Below are positions 52,472 through 60,072 of a stretch of DNA of 64,000 nt, piece by piece; the first letter of the stretch is position 1; every line of letters begins with the position of its first letter. Source of the DNA: Thalassovita mediterranea. Lineage in GTDB: Bacteria; Pseudomonadota; Alphaproteobacteria; Rhodobacterales; Rhodobacteraceae. The stretch covers positions 1 to 64,000 of the forward strand of contig NZ_CYSF01000006.1 of assembly GCF_001458435.1 (NCBI RefSeq). The letters run 5' to 3'. The notes below the pieces were generated by a model. That model searched no databases. It was not told where the DNA came from and was given only the letters and a program-made list of their open reading frames with translations. A program made the position numbers and the translations under genes.

Positions 52472-54226
52472 ATGACACGTCAGATGACCGGAGCGAAAAT
52501 GGTAGTCCAAGCCCTCAAGGATCAGGGTGTGGATGTCGTATTCGGATACCCCGGGGGCGCGGTGCTACCGATTTATGATGAGATCTTTCAGCAAAACGAT
52601 ATCAAGCACGTTCTCGTTCGCCACGAACAAGGCGCGGTTCATGCCGCCGAAGGCTATGCGCGTTCGACCGGCAAACCCGGTGTGTGCCTCGTGACCTCTG
52701 GCCCCGGTGCCACCAACGCGGTCACCGGCCTGACCGATGCGCTGCTGGACTCGATCCCGATTGTGGTTCTGACGGGTCAGGTACCCACCTTCATGATCGG
52801 TTCCGACGCCTTTCAGGAAGCCGACACCGTTGGCATCACCCGGTCCTGCACCAAGCATAACTGGCTGGTGAAAAACACTGACAAGCTGTCGGGCACCCTT
52901 CATGAGGCGTTCCATGTCGCCACCTCGGGCCGTCCGGGTCCGGTTCTGATCGACATCCCCAAGGATGTTCAGTTTGCCGATGGCGAATACACCCCGCCGC
53001 AAAAGGTTGAGGTCAGCCACTATCAGCCCAAGCTGAAGGGCGACATGGCCGAGATTGAGATGCTGGTCGACGCCATCGAAAAGGCCGAACGTCCGGTGTT
53101 TTACACCGGTGGTGGCGTCATCAACTCTGGCCCGGCGGCCAGCCAGCTGCTGCGTGAGCTGGTGGATGGCACCGGTTTCCCCATCACCTCCACCCTGATG
53201 GGTCTGGGCGCCTACCCGGCGTCTGGCAAGGGCTGGCTGGGGATGCTGGGCATGCACGGCCTGTATGAGGCCAACATGGCGATGCACGGCTGTGACCTGA
53301 TGATCAACATCGGTGCGCGTTTTGATGACCGGATCACTGGCCGTCTGGATGCGTTCAGCCCCAACTCGACTAAGGCGCATATCGACATTGATCCCTCGTC
53401 GATCAACAAGGTGATCCGCGTGGACATCCCGATCGTTGGTGACGTGGGCCACGTGTTGGAAGACATCCTGAAAGTCTGGAAAGCCCGTGGTCGCAAGACC
53501 AACAAAGCGGCCCTTGCCAACTGGATGAAACAGATCGAAGAGTGGAAAGCAGTCAACTGCCTGCAGTTCAAGCAAGAAGGCAGCGTGATCAAACCGCAGT
53601 ACGCGTTGGCGCGCCTTGAAGCCCTGACCAAAGGCATGGATCGCTACATCACCACCGAAGTGGGTCAGCACCAAATGTGGGCAGCTCAATACCTCGGGTT
53701 CGAAGATCCGAACCGTTGGATGACCTCTGGTGGTCTCGGCACCATGGGTTACGGCGTTCCGGCATCCGTAGGTGTGCAGATGGCGCATCAGGACAGCTTG
53801 GTGATCAACGTCGCAGGCGAAGCGTCGTGGCTGATGAACATGCAGGAAATGGGCACTGCCATGCAGTTCCGCCTGCCGGTGAAACAGTTCATCCTGAACA
53901 ACGAACGTCTGGGCATGGTGCGCCAATGGCAGGAACTGCTGCACGGTGAACGCTACAGCCACAGCTGGTCGGAATCGCTGCCTGATTTCGTGAAACTGGC
54001 CGAGGCATTTGGCTGTAAGGGCATTCAGTGTTCTGACCCTGCCGACCTGGACGACGCGATCATGGAAATGATCGAATATGATGGGCCTGTGATCTTTGAC
54101 TGTCTGGTAGAGAAGCATGAAAACTGCTTCCCGATGATCCCGTCGGGCAAGGCCCACAATGAAATGCTCTTGGGCGATGCAGAAACTCAGGGCGTGATCC
54201 AGTCCGGCGGCGCGGTTCTGGTGTGA
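52472..54226 (+). CDS. ilvI: Acetolactate synthase large (catalytic) subunit
   Basis: A 584-residue thiamine-diphosphate enzyme that condenses two pyruvates (or pyruvate and 2-oxobutyrate) in valine, leucine and isoleucine synthesis. VVFGYPGGAVLPIYDEIFQQ opens the N-terminal domain. The catalytic Glu lies in VRHEQGAVHAAEGYAR, the FAD-region segment FQEADTVGITRSCTKHNW follows, and the TPP-Mg site reads NVAGEASWLMNMQEM with FILNNERLGMVRQWQ. The usual G-D-G/A-S of the TPP motif is G-E-A-S here. Expression is under the attenuator upstream. The small subunit gene follows after 72 bases. Confidence 0.95.
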   Translation: MTRQMTGAKMVVQALKDQGVDVVFGYPGGAVLPIYDEIFQQNDIKHVLVRHEQGAVHAAEGYARSTGKPGVCLVTSGPGATNAVTGLTDALLDSIPIVVLTGQVPTFMIGSDAFQEADTVGITRSCTKHNWLVKNTDKLSGTLHEAFHVATSGRPGPVLIDIPKDVQFADGEYTPPQKVEVSHYQPKLKGDMAEIEMLVDAIEKAERPVFYTGGGVINSGPAASQLLRELVDGTGFPITSTLMGLGAYPASGKGWLGMLGMHGLYEANMAMHGCDLMINIGARFDDRITGRLDAFSPNSTKAHIDIDPSSINKVIRVDIPIVGDVGHVLEDILKVWKARGRKTNKAALANWMKQIEEWKAVNCLQFKQEGSVIKPQYALARLEALTKGMDRYITTEVGQHQMWAAQYLGFEDPNRWMTSGGLGTMGYGVPASVGVQMAHQDSLVINVAGEASWLMNMQEMGTAMQFRLPVKQFILNNERLGMVRQWQELLHGERYSHSWSESLPDFVKLAEAFGCKGIQCSDPADLDDAIMEMIEYDGPVIFDCLVEKHENCFPMIPSGKAHNEMLLGDAETQGVIQSGGAVLV

Positions 54227-54235
54227 TGATGCGCC

Positions 54236-54258
54236 TCGGGGGCAGTCCCTGCCCCCGA
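54236..54258 (+). other. Intercistronic hairpin between ilvI and ilvH
   Basis: TCGGGGGCA and TGCCCCCGA pair perfectly around GTCCC, directly after the ilvI stop. There is no T-run, so it is more likely a stability or partial-attenuation element than a terminator. Confidence 0.5.
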
Positions 54259-54298
54259 TCCCTCCATTGCTGATGCACAAGATTTGAGAGATAGAAAA

Positions 54299-54859
54299 AT
54301 GGCAGCTCTACACATCAAAAAAGGCTCCACGAGCCATTCCGCCTATAACCTACGCCCGAACTTTTCGGACATGAAGGAACGTCACACACTGGCCATTCTG
54401 GTGGACAACGAACCGGGTGTTCTGGCCCGTGTGATCGGTCTGTTCTCGGCCCGCGGATACAACATCGAAAGCCTGACCGTAGCCGAGGTGGATCATGCTG
54501 GCCATCTGAGCCGGATCACCATCGTCACCACCGGCACCCCGCAGGTGATCGAACAGATCAAGGCGCAGCTGGGCCGCATCGTTCCGGTGCATGACGTGCA
54601 TGACCTGACCGTCGAAGGCGCGGTTGTGGAACGTGAACTGGCGCTGATCAAGGTCGAAGGCGAAGGCGAAAAGCGCATCGAAGCACTGCGTCTGGCCGAA
54701 ATTTTCCGCGCCAATGTGGTCGATTCGACCCTCACCAGTTTTGTCTTTGAAATGACCGGCGCGCCTGACAAGATCGAGGCCTTTGCCGAATTGATGCAGC
54801 CGCTGGGGCTGGTTGAGATTGCCCGCACCGGCGTTGCTGCCCTGTCGCGCGGCGCGTGA
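54299..54859 (+). CDS. ilvH: Acetolactate synthase small (regulatory) subunit
   Basis: A 186-residue regulatory subunit that activates the large subunit and confers valine inhibition. After an N-terminal extension of about 25 residues the ACT domain begins HTLAILVDNEPGVLARVIGL and continues FSARGYNIESLTVAEVD, with the valine-binding N-E-P-G-V-L loop. The C-terminal domain has RELALIKV and FRANVVDSTLTSFVFEMTG. ATG 54299 was chosen with GAGAGA upstream. Also called ilvN in some species. Confidence 0.94.
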   Translation: MAALHIKKGSTSHSAYNLRPNFSDMKERHTLAILVDNEPGVLARVIGLFSARGYNIESLTVAEVDHAGHLSRITIVTTGTPQVIEQIKAQLGRIVPVHDVHDLTVEGAVVERELALIKVEGEGEKRIEALRLAEIFRANVVDSTLTSFVFEMTGAPDKIEAFAELMQPLGLVEIARTGVAALSRGA

Positions 54860-54883
54860 CGCGGATCACAACCCAGACATGAC

Positions 54884-54909
54884 AAGGGCCGCATCTTGCG
54901 GCCCTTTTT
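54884..54909 (+). terminator. Intrinsic terminator of the ilv operon
   Basis: AAGGGCCGCA pairs with TGCGGCCCTT around a 3-base loop, followed by TTTCTTT. Confidence 0.85.
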
Positions 54910-54948
54910 CTTTGCACACTCAAACGACTACGGGCGGCACTCCCTCCC

Positions 54949-55992
54949 CTACCCGTCTTGCATCTGTTGGTCGACCAGCTGTTCTTCGTTGATCATCGCC
55001 TGTAGCTGACGGCGGAACCTCAGCTGGCCGCCATCAATGGGCAGGTCGATATGAGGGGATGTTTTTTCATCCATGCCGATCTGCACCTCATCCAACACAG
55101 CGCGATCCTCTTCAAAGGCTTTGCGCACATCCTCGCTCATCAACGCGCTCAACTCGGCATCATCTGGGCGGATGTTACGCAGTTGGAACCAGTAATATCG
55201 GGTTTCCCTTTCACTGGTCGGCGTCATGAAGTTGTAGCTGTCCATGATGAATGTATCTGGGTGCAGTGATCCGTCCGGCCCACCTGTCCCAGCTGGGGTG
55301 AAAATAGCGCGGATCAGGGCATGGCTGGGGTAGCGCACCTCATAGTGCTGCAGGCGGTCACAGTTGCCCTTAAAACCAATCACCTTTTTATAGAACGGCG
55401 CAGGCTCCACATCCATCATCCAACGATGCACAATGACGCCTTCGTCGGTCTTCTTCACCCGCAAGGGCGTATCCTTGGTCGCGTCCTGCGCAAAAGACCC
55501 CTCATGTACCCATGCCACATGGGTCGGATCCAACAGGTTATCCGTCATGTAGAGGTAGTTGCATTGCAACTCCATCGCAGCACCGCGGTTAATGCCCCAA
55601 TCAGGGTTGTCATAGTTCTCAATCTCAAAGATCTCGGACGGGTCAGCCATCGCGGCGTTGCCCATCCAGATCCAGACCAGCCCGTATTTTTCATGCACAG
55701 GATAGGCCCGCACCTTGGCCGCTGAAGGGATGCGGCCAGTACCCGGCGCCCAGACGCATTGGCCCGCGCAATCAAAGGTCAGGCCATGATATCCACACTC
55801 GACATTGTCCCCTTTGATCCGTCCTTTGGACAGCGGTAGCTTGCGGTGGGGACAGGCGTCTTCTAGCGCGATGACCTCATCGCTACTGGTGCGATACACG
55901 CAAATCTTTTCACCTAGGACACGGATCTGTTGCAGATCGCGGGTGATTTCTTGCGACCATGCAGCCACATACCAAGCGTTTTTCAGAAACAT
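54949..55992 (-). CDS. Rieske-type aromatic ring-hydroxylating/demethylating oxygenase
   Basis: A 347-residue oxygenase component of the vanillate demethylase (VanA)-like group. The Rieske [2Fe-2S] ligands are Cys47-x-His49 in EDACPHRKLPLSKGR and Cys66-x2-His69 in VECGYHGLTFDC. The mononuclear iron site is in YMTDNLLDPTHVAWVHEG (two His), with an Asp further on. It needs a separate ferredoxin reductase (VanB-like), which is not adjacent. Substrate unknown; O-demethylation of a methoxylated aromatic is the family example. AGGAGAG before ATG 55992 settles the start. Confidence 0.86.
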   Translation of the reverse strand: MFLKNAWYVAAWSQEITRDLQQIRVLGEKICVYRTSSDEVIALEDACPHRKLPLSKGRIKGDNVECGYHGLTFDCAGQCVWAPGTGRIPSAAKVRAYPVHEKYGLVWIWMGNAAMADPSEIFEIENYDNPDWGINRGAAMELQCNYLYMTDNLLDPTHVAWVHEGSFAQDATKDTPLRVKKTDEGVIVHRWMMDVEPAPFYKKVIGFKGNCDRLQHYEVRYPSHALIRAIFTPAGTGGPDGSLHPDTFIMDSYNFMTPTSERETRYYWFQLRNIRPDDAELSALMSEDVRKAFEEDRAVLDEVQIGMDEKTSPHIDLPIDGGQLRFRRQLQAMINEEQLVDQQMQDG

Positions 55993-56156
55993 TGCGCTCT
56001 CCTGCTGGGCCTGCGACGGGCGCAGGATCTTCCGGGCATTTTGGGTAAATATCGGGTGCGTTAGCTGCACCGCGATCCAGCGCCACCCTAAAGGTCGCGC
56101 AGGCATCGCACAAGGATGAGGCGAGCGAATTACCCCCCACTATCGTGCATTTTTAT

Positions 56157-57008
56157 TTATTCGTCAGATACTTCTGCTGTTTGCAGCAACAAATCATAAA
56201 GGTGCCAAGTCGCGTGGCCCAACAGCGGCAACACAATGAAAAGCCCCATGAACGCCGGCAGCATCGCCACAAAGGTCAGCACAGCGACAAAACCCGCCCA
56301 CAGGATCATCGGCACAAAGTTCTCCTGCACCAGTTGGAAGGAGGCGATCATCGCAGACACATAATCCACCTCTCGGTCCAAGAGCATCGGCAGCGACACC
56401 ACGGTGATCATGAACAGCAACAGCGCAAACCCCGCCCCGACGACTGAACCAACAGCCAGCATCGATAGGCCGTTTGATGTCAGGTACACTTCGAAGGAGG
56501 TGGACACATTGGTCATCGTCACAGTGCCCATAAACACAGCAAAGATCATATGAGCGAGGAAGAACCAGAACAGAAACATAAAGATGATGATCGCGCTGAT
56601 CGACGGCAGCTGCCGTTGGCTCTGCAACAGGATGACGCCAAAAATCCCCTTCATGCTCAGTGTTTCCTGTCGTTCCAATCGGCGGCTTACCTCATAGAGC
56701 CCCACAGCCGTAAACGGCCCAATCAGCGGAAAGCCTGCGGCGGCAAAGACCAGCCAATAGCTATGACCACTCCAGCGGGTGAGCCAGACCATGAAGATAC
56801 CAAGCAGCACATAGACAGAGGCAAAGATCACCCCGAACACCGGTGCGCGCATGAAATCGTGCCAGCCGCGCCGCAGCGCTTCTGCCAGCACGCCAAGGGT
56901 CACCGCACCGAATTCCGGCACGCCGTGTTGCAGACCGCCAATGGTTCCATTTTCATGCGTGTTGTGCGCCTGATGCGCGGTTGCGTGCTGTTCTGCCGCC
57001 TCCGTCAT
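56157..57008 (-). CDS. DUF2189 integral membrane protein
   Basis: A 283-residue membrane protein with about six to seven helices after a His-rich hydrophilic N-terminus of about 30 residues. ALRRGWHDFMRAPVFGVIFA starts the DUF2189 domain, with FPLIGPFTAVGLYEVSRRLE as the most characteristic segment and HATWHLYDLLL near the end. The family is found in many alphaproteobacteria near cytochrome genes, but its function is unknown. A strong GAGGGAGG precedes the ATG. Monocistronic here. Confidence 0.82.
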   Translation of the reverse strand: MTEAAEQHATAHQAHNTHENGTIGGLQHGVPEFGAVTLGVLAEALRRGWHDFMRAPVFGVIFASVYVLLGIFMVWLTRWSGHSYWLVFAAAGFPLIGPFTAVGLYEVSRRLERQETLSMKGIFGVILLQSQRQLPSISAIIIFMFLFWFFLAHMIFAVFMGTVTMTNVSTSFEVYLTSNGLSMLAVGSVVGAGFALLLFMITVVSLPMLLDREVDYVSAMIASFQLVQENFVPMILWAGFVAVLTFVAMLPAFMGLFIVLPLLGHATWHLYDLLLQTAEVSDE

Positions 57009-57133
57009 GCAAATCCTCCCTCAACCTTGCGATACGCTTGGCCTCTCACTCCTCAAGGGTAGGTTAAGCAGATGTCGGCCTGTTGCCTACCCACTTTGTG
57101 AACAGGTGGGAAAGCTACGGGATTGAACGCGAG

Positions 57134-58564
57134 TCAATGCAAACGCAGGCTATGTGCCGGTCGCGGCGGGTGTTTGCCCGGCCAGTTCGTCGCCTCATGC
57201 CAGGCTTGCGCGATTTGTAAGACCCGCAGATCCCCGCGCGGTGGACCGATCAATTGCATTCCCATTGGCAGGCCATTGGGGCCAAATCCTGCAGGGATCG
57301 ACATGCAGGGCAACCCTAGCAAACTGACAGGCACCACAATTTCCATCCAGCGGTGGTAGGTGTCCATCGTCCGCCCTGCAATCTCTTTTGGATAGCGGTC
57401 CCCAACCGCAAAGGGCCAGACCTGCGCCGAAGGCATCATCAGGATATCTACATCAGCAAACAGCTCCACCGCACGGCGGAACCAATCCGAACGCACCACA
57501 GATGCCCGATGCACTGCCATGGCGCTAAGCGCCTTGCCGCGCTCAATTTCCCAGATAGCTTCTTCCTTTAGCTGCCCCCGACTGGCGAGGTTGGCGTGCA
57601 ACGGTGACAGTGTTCCCGCGATAGACCACGACCTCAAGGTACACCAAGCATTCCACAGTTTCGCCGCCTCAAAGGGTGCTGGCAGCTCCACCACCTCACA
57701 GCCCAGCTGCTCAAAGACACCCAGCGCACTTTCGCAGGTGTCCAGAACGCCCGCCTCCATCGGATAGGCACCACCCCAGTCAGACAACCAGCCAATGCGC
57801 AGCCCGTTCACATTGGTGCGGATGCGGTCCAGAAACATTTGTGGCAACAACCCATGCGGCTGGCGAATGTCCCAGCCGGTCATCACCTCCAACAGGGCGG
57901 CAATATCGGCGGGGGAACGCCCCATCGGGCCGTTTGTCGACATCTGCTGCAAAAATACCTCGCCCTCGGGGTCGGCGGGGACGCGGCCGAAACTGGGGCG
58001 GAAACCATAGACGTTATTCCACGCCGCCGGATTGCGCAGGCTGCCCATCATGTCGGACCCATCCGCGACACATACCATCCGCGTCGCCAACGCGGCCGCC
58101 GCACCACCTGATGAACCGCCAGCGGACCGTGTCATGTCATAAGGATTTTTGGTGGCACCGTAGACTTCGTTAAAGGTGTGGCTGCCCAAACCAAATTCCG
58201 GCGTATTCGTTTTACCGATAAATAGCGCACCAGCCCGCCGCATCCGTTCGACAAACACGCTATCCTGTGTGGCCACCTTGCGCGCCTGCAACGGCGACCC
58301 CATGGACGAAACGATGCCTTCGACATGGGCCAGATCCTTGACCGCGACAGGAATTCCGTGCAGCCAACCGCGCCTTTCGGTCTGGTCCATTGCGCGCGCT
58401 TCTTCCAACAGACGATCCCCGTCGCGCAGCGCCACGATAGCATTCACATCCCCATTGACCGCAGTGATCCGTTCCAGCGTCGCCCGCATCAGTTCTACTG
58501 CGCTCAACTCCCGTGCTTCGAGGAGCGTCGACAGGTCCAACGCATCACAATCCAGAATATCCAT
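57134..58564 (-). CDS. Amidase (amidase-signature family)
   Basis: A 476-residue amidase-signature enzyme that hydrolyses an amide to acid and ammonia. The Ser-cisSer-Lys triad can be placed: Lys76 in GIPVAVKDLAHVEG, cis-Ser151 in SAGGSSGGAAAALA and nucleophile Ser175 in DGSDMMGSLRNPAAW. The signature segment is D-M-M-G-S-L-R where G-T-D-T-G-G-S-I-R is usual, a mild deviation with the Ser intact. Substrate unknown; GatA is excluded because no gatCAB neighbours or tRNA-dependent features are seen. ATG 58564 follows GGAG; the earlier in-frame start adds a hydrophobic leader without family support. Confidence 0.86.
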   Translation of the reverse strand: MDILDCDALDLSTLLEARELSAVELMRATLERITAVNGDVNAIVALRDGDRLLEEARAMDQTERRGWLHGIPVAVKDLAHVEGIVSSMGSPLQARKVATQDSVFVERMRRAGALFIGKTNTPEFGLGSHTFNEVYGATKNPYDMTRSAGGSSGGAAAALATRMVCVADGSDMMGSLRNPAAWNNVYGFRPSFGRVPADPEGEVFLQQMSTNGPMGRSPADIAALLEVMTGWDIRQPHGLLPQMFLDRIRTNVNGLRIGWLSDWGGAYPMEAGVLDTCESALGVFEQLGCEVVELPAPFEAAKLWNAWCTLRSWSIAGTLSPLHANLASRGQLKEEAIWEIERGKALSAMAVHRASVVRSDWFRRAVELFADVDILMMPSAQVWPFAVGDRYPKEIAGRTMDTYHRWMEIVVPVSLLGLPCMSIPAGFGPNGLPMGMQLIGPPRGDLRVLQIAQAWHEATNWPGKHPPRPAHSLRLH

Positions 58565-58687
58565 GATCCACTCCGATCTACACACACAGAGGATTGCCCA
58601 AACACCGGTAACAGACAATCCCATAAGGTAAACGACCAAGGCGCGAGAATGGTTTAGCTGTCACACCTCACCCAGTGGGACGACAAC

Positions 58688-58719
58688 AAAAAGGCGCCCC
58701 ATTTGGGACGCCCTTTTTT
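58688..58719 (-). terminator. Intrinsic terminator after prfB
   Basis: On the minus strand GGGCGTCCC pairs with GGGGCGCC (one bulge) around AAAT and is followed by TTTTT. It lies about 30 bases after the prfB stop. Confidence 0.8.
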
Positions 58720-58748
58720 CGAAACCACTGCGGCAGATGCCGTGCCGT

Positions 58749-59876
58749 TTAATCTTCGGCCTGCGCATCTGCGCGGCTTTTGCCGGATACATCCATCGCC
58801 AGCGTCGCGGCCATGAACCCGTCCAGATCACCATCCAGCACACCTTTGGTGTCGCTGGTTTCATGGCTGGTACGCAGGTCTTTGACCATTTGGTAGGGTT
58901 GCAGAACGTAGGAGCGGATCTGGTTGCCCCAGCCCGCGTCACCCTTGTTTTCGTGCGCCTCGTTGATGGCGGCGTTGCGACGATCCAGTTCCTGTTGGTA
59001 CAGGCGCGATTTCAGCGCTTTCATCGCGATGTCACGGTTCTGGTGCTGCGATTTTTCGGACGAGGTGACAACGATACCGGTCGGAATGTGGGTAATCCGT
59101 ACCGCAGAGTCGGTGGTGTTCACGTGCTGACCACCAGCACCGGACGAGCGGTAGGTGTCGACGCGGATATCGGACGGGTTCACCTCAATCTCGATATTGT
59201 CGTCCACCACCGGATAGACCCAGACAGAGCTGAACGAGGTGTGACGCTTCGCAGCCGAGTCATAGGGCGAAATCCGCACCAGACGGTGCACGCCGGATTC
59301 CGATTTCAGCCAGCCATAGGCGTTGTGGCCGGTGATCTTGTAAGCGGCGGATTTAATGCCCGCCTCTTCGCCTGCGGTCATCGACTGCAGTTCGACCTTG
59401 TAGCCCTTCTTCTCGGCCCAGCGGACATACATACGCGCCAGCATCGACGCCCAGTCGCAGCTTTCCGTGCCGCCCGCGCCCGAGTTAATCTCGAGGAAGG
59501 TGTCGTTGCTGTCCGCCTCACCGTTCAGGAGTGCTTCCAGCTCTTTCTCAGCGGCCTTTGCCACCAAAGCCTTCAGCGCCGCTTCGGCGTCTGCGATGAC
59601 CTCGTCATCTTCTTCCATCTCACCCAGTTCGATCAGCTCGATGTTGTCAGCAACTTCTTGCTTCATATCGTCATGGGTTTTGATCGCATCCAAGAGCGTC
59701 TGACGCTCGCGCATCAGCTTCTGGGCGTTTTCAGGATCATCCCACAGGGTCGGATCTTCGACGCGGGCGTTGAACTCTTCCATGCGGTATTGCGCGGTTT
59801 CATAGTCCATCCGCTGCCGCAGCAACGCCAGGGATTTCTCAATCTCGGAAACAGTGTTCTGAATTTCGGCGCGCAT
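58749..59876 (-). CDS. prfB: Peptide chain release factor 2
   Basis: A 375-residue class I release factor reading UGA and UAA. The peptidyl-tRNA hydrolysis motif GGQ lies in [18 protein letters not shown]. The stop-codon recognition tripeptide, S-P-F in E. coli RF2, is S-P-Y here ([16 protein letters not shown]). The gene is a single uninterrupted frame, so the programmed +1 frameshift that autoregulates prfB in many bacteria is absent. The ATG at 59876 follows AGGA. Single-gene unit with a terminator. Confidence 0.95.
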   Translation of the reverse strand: MRAEIQNTVSEIEKSLALLRQRMDYETAQYRMEEFNARVEDPTLWDDPENAQKLMRERQTLLDAIKTHDDMKQEVADNIELIELGEMEEDDEVIADAEAALKALVAKAAEKELEALLNGEADSNDTFLEINSGAGGTESCDWASMLARMYVRWAEKKGYKVELQSMTAGEEAGIKSAAYKITGHNAYGWLKSESGVHRLVRISPYDSAAKRHTSFSSVWVYPVVDDNIEIEVNPSDIRVDTYRSSGAGGQHVNTTDSAVRITHIPTGIVVTSSEKSQHQNRDIAMKALKSRLYQQELDRRNAAINEAHENKGDAGWGNQIRSYVLQPYQMVKDLRTSHETSDTKGVLDGDLDGFMAATLAMDVSGKSRADAQAED

Positions 59877-60010
59877 GGGGCAATCCTGCTTATCTCTTTA
59901 CAGTGCTGCGTGATACCAAGGCCGCGCCTGTGATACAAGCGCCCAGACCACCGCAACGATCACAGCCCCCTGCCCGCGTGAATTGTTTCGCTAGCCCCCC
60001 GTGCTAAACG

Positions 60011-60047
60011 TCAAAACGCCCCACGCAATCAGCGCAGGGCGTTTCAA
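60011..60047 (-). terminator. Intrinsic terminator after the PBP1A gene
   Basis: AAACGCCC and GGGCGTTT pair around a 15-base loop that can pair further (GCG with CGC). The leftward strand ends in TTTT. It lies about 25 bases after the stop of the PBP1A gene. Confidence 0.68.
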
Positions 60048-60072
60048 ATGCCAAAGCTAATACCAACCTGAG

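Noticed and set aside
52565-54280. 571-codon open frame antisense to ilvI
   Set aside because: A shadow frame of a high-G+C gene; His/Gln-rich, no ribosome binding site, and ilvI is certain on the other strand.
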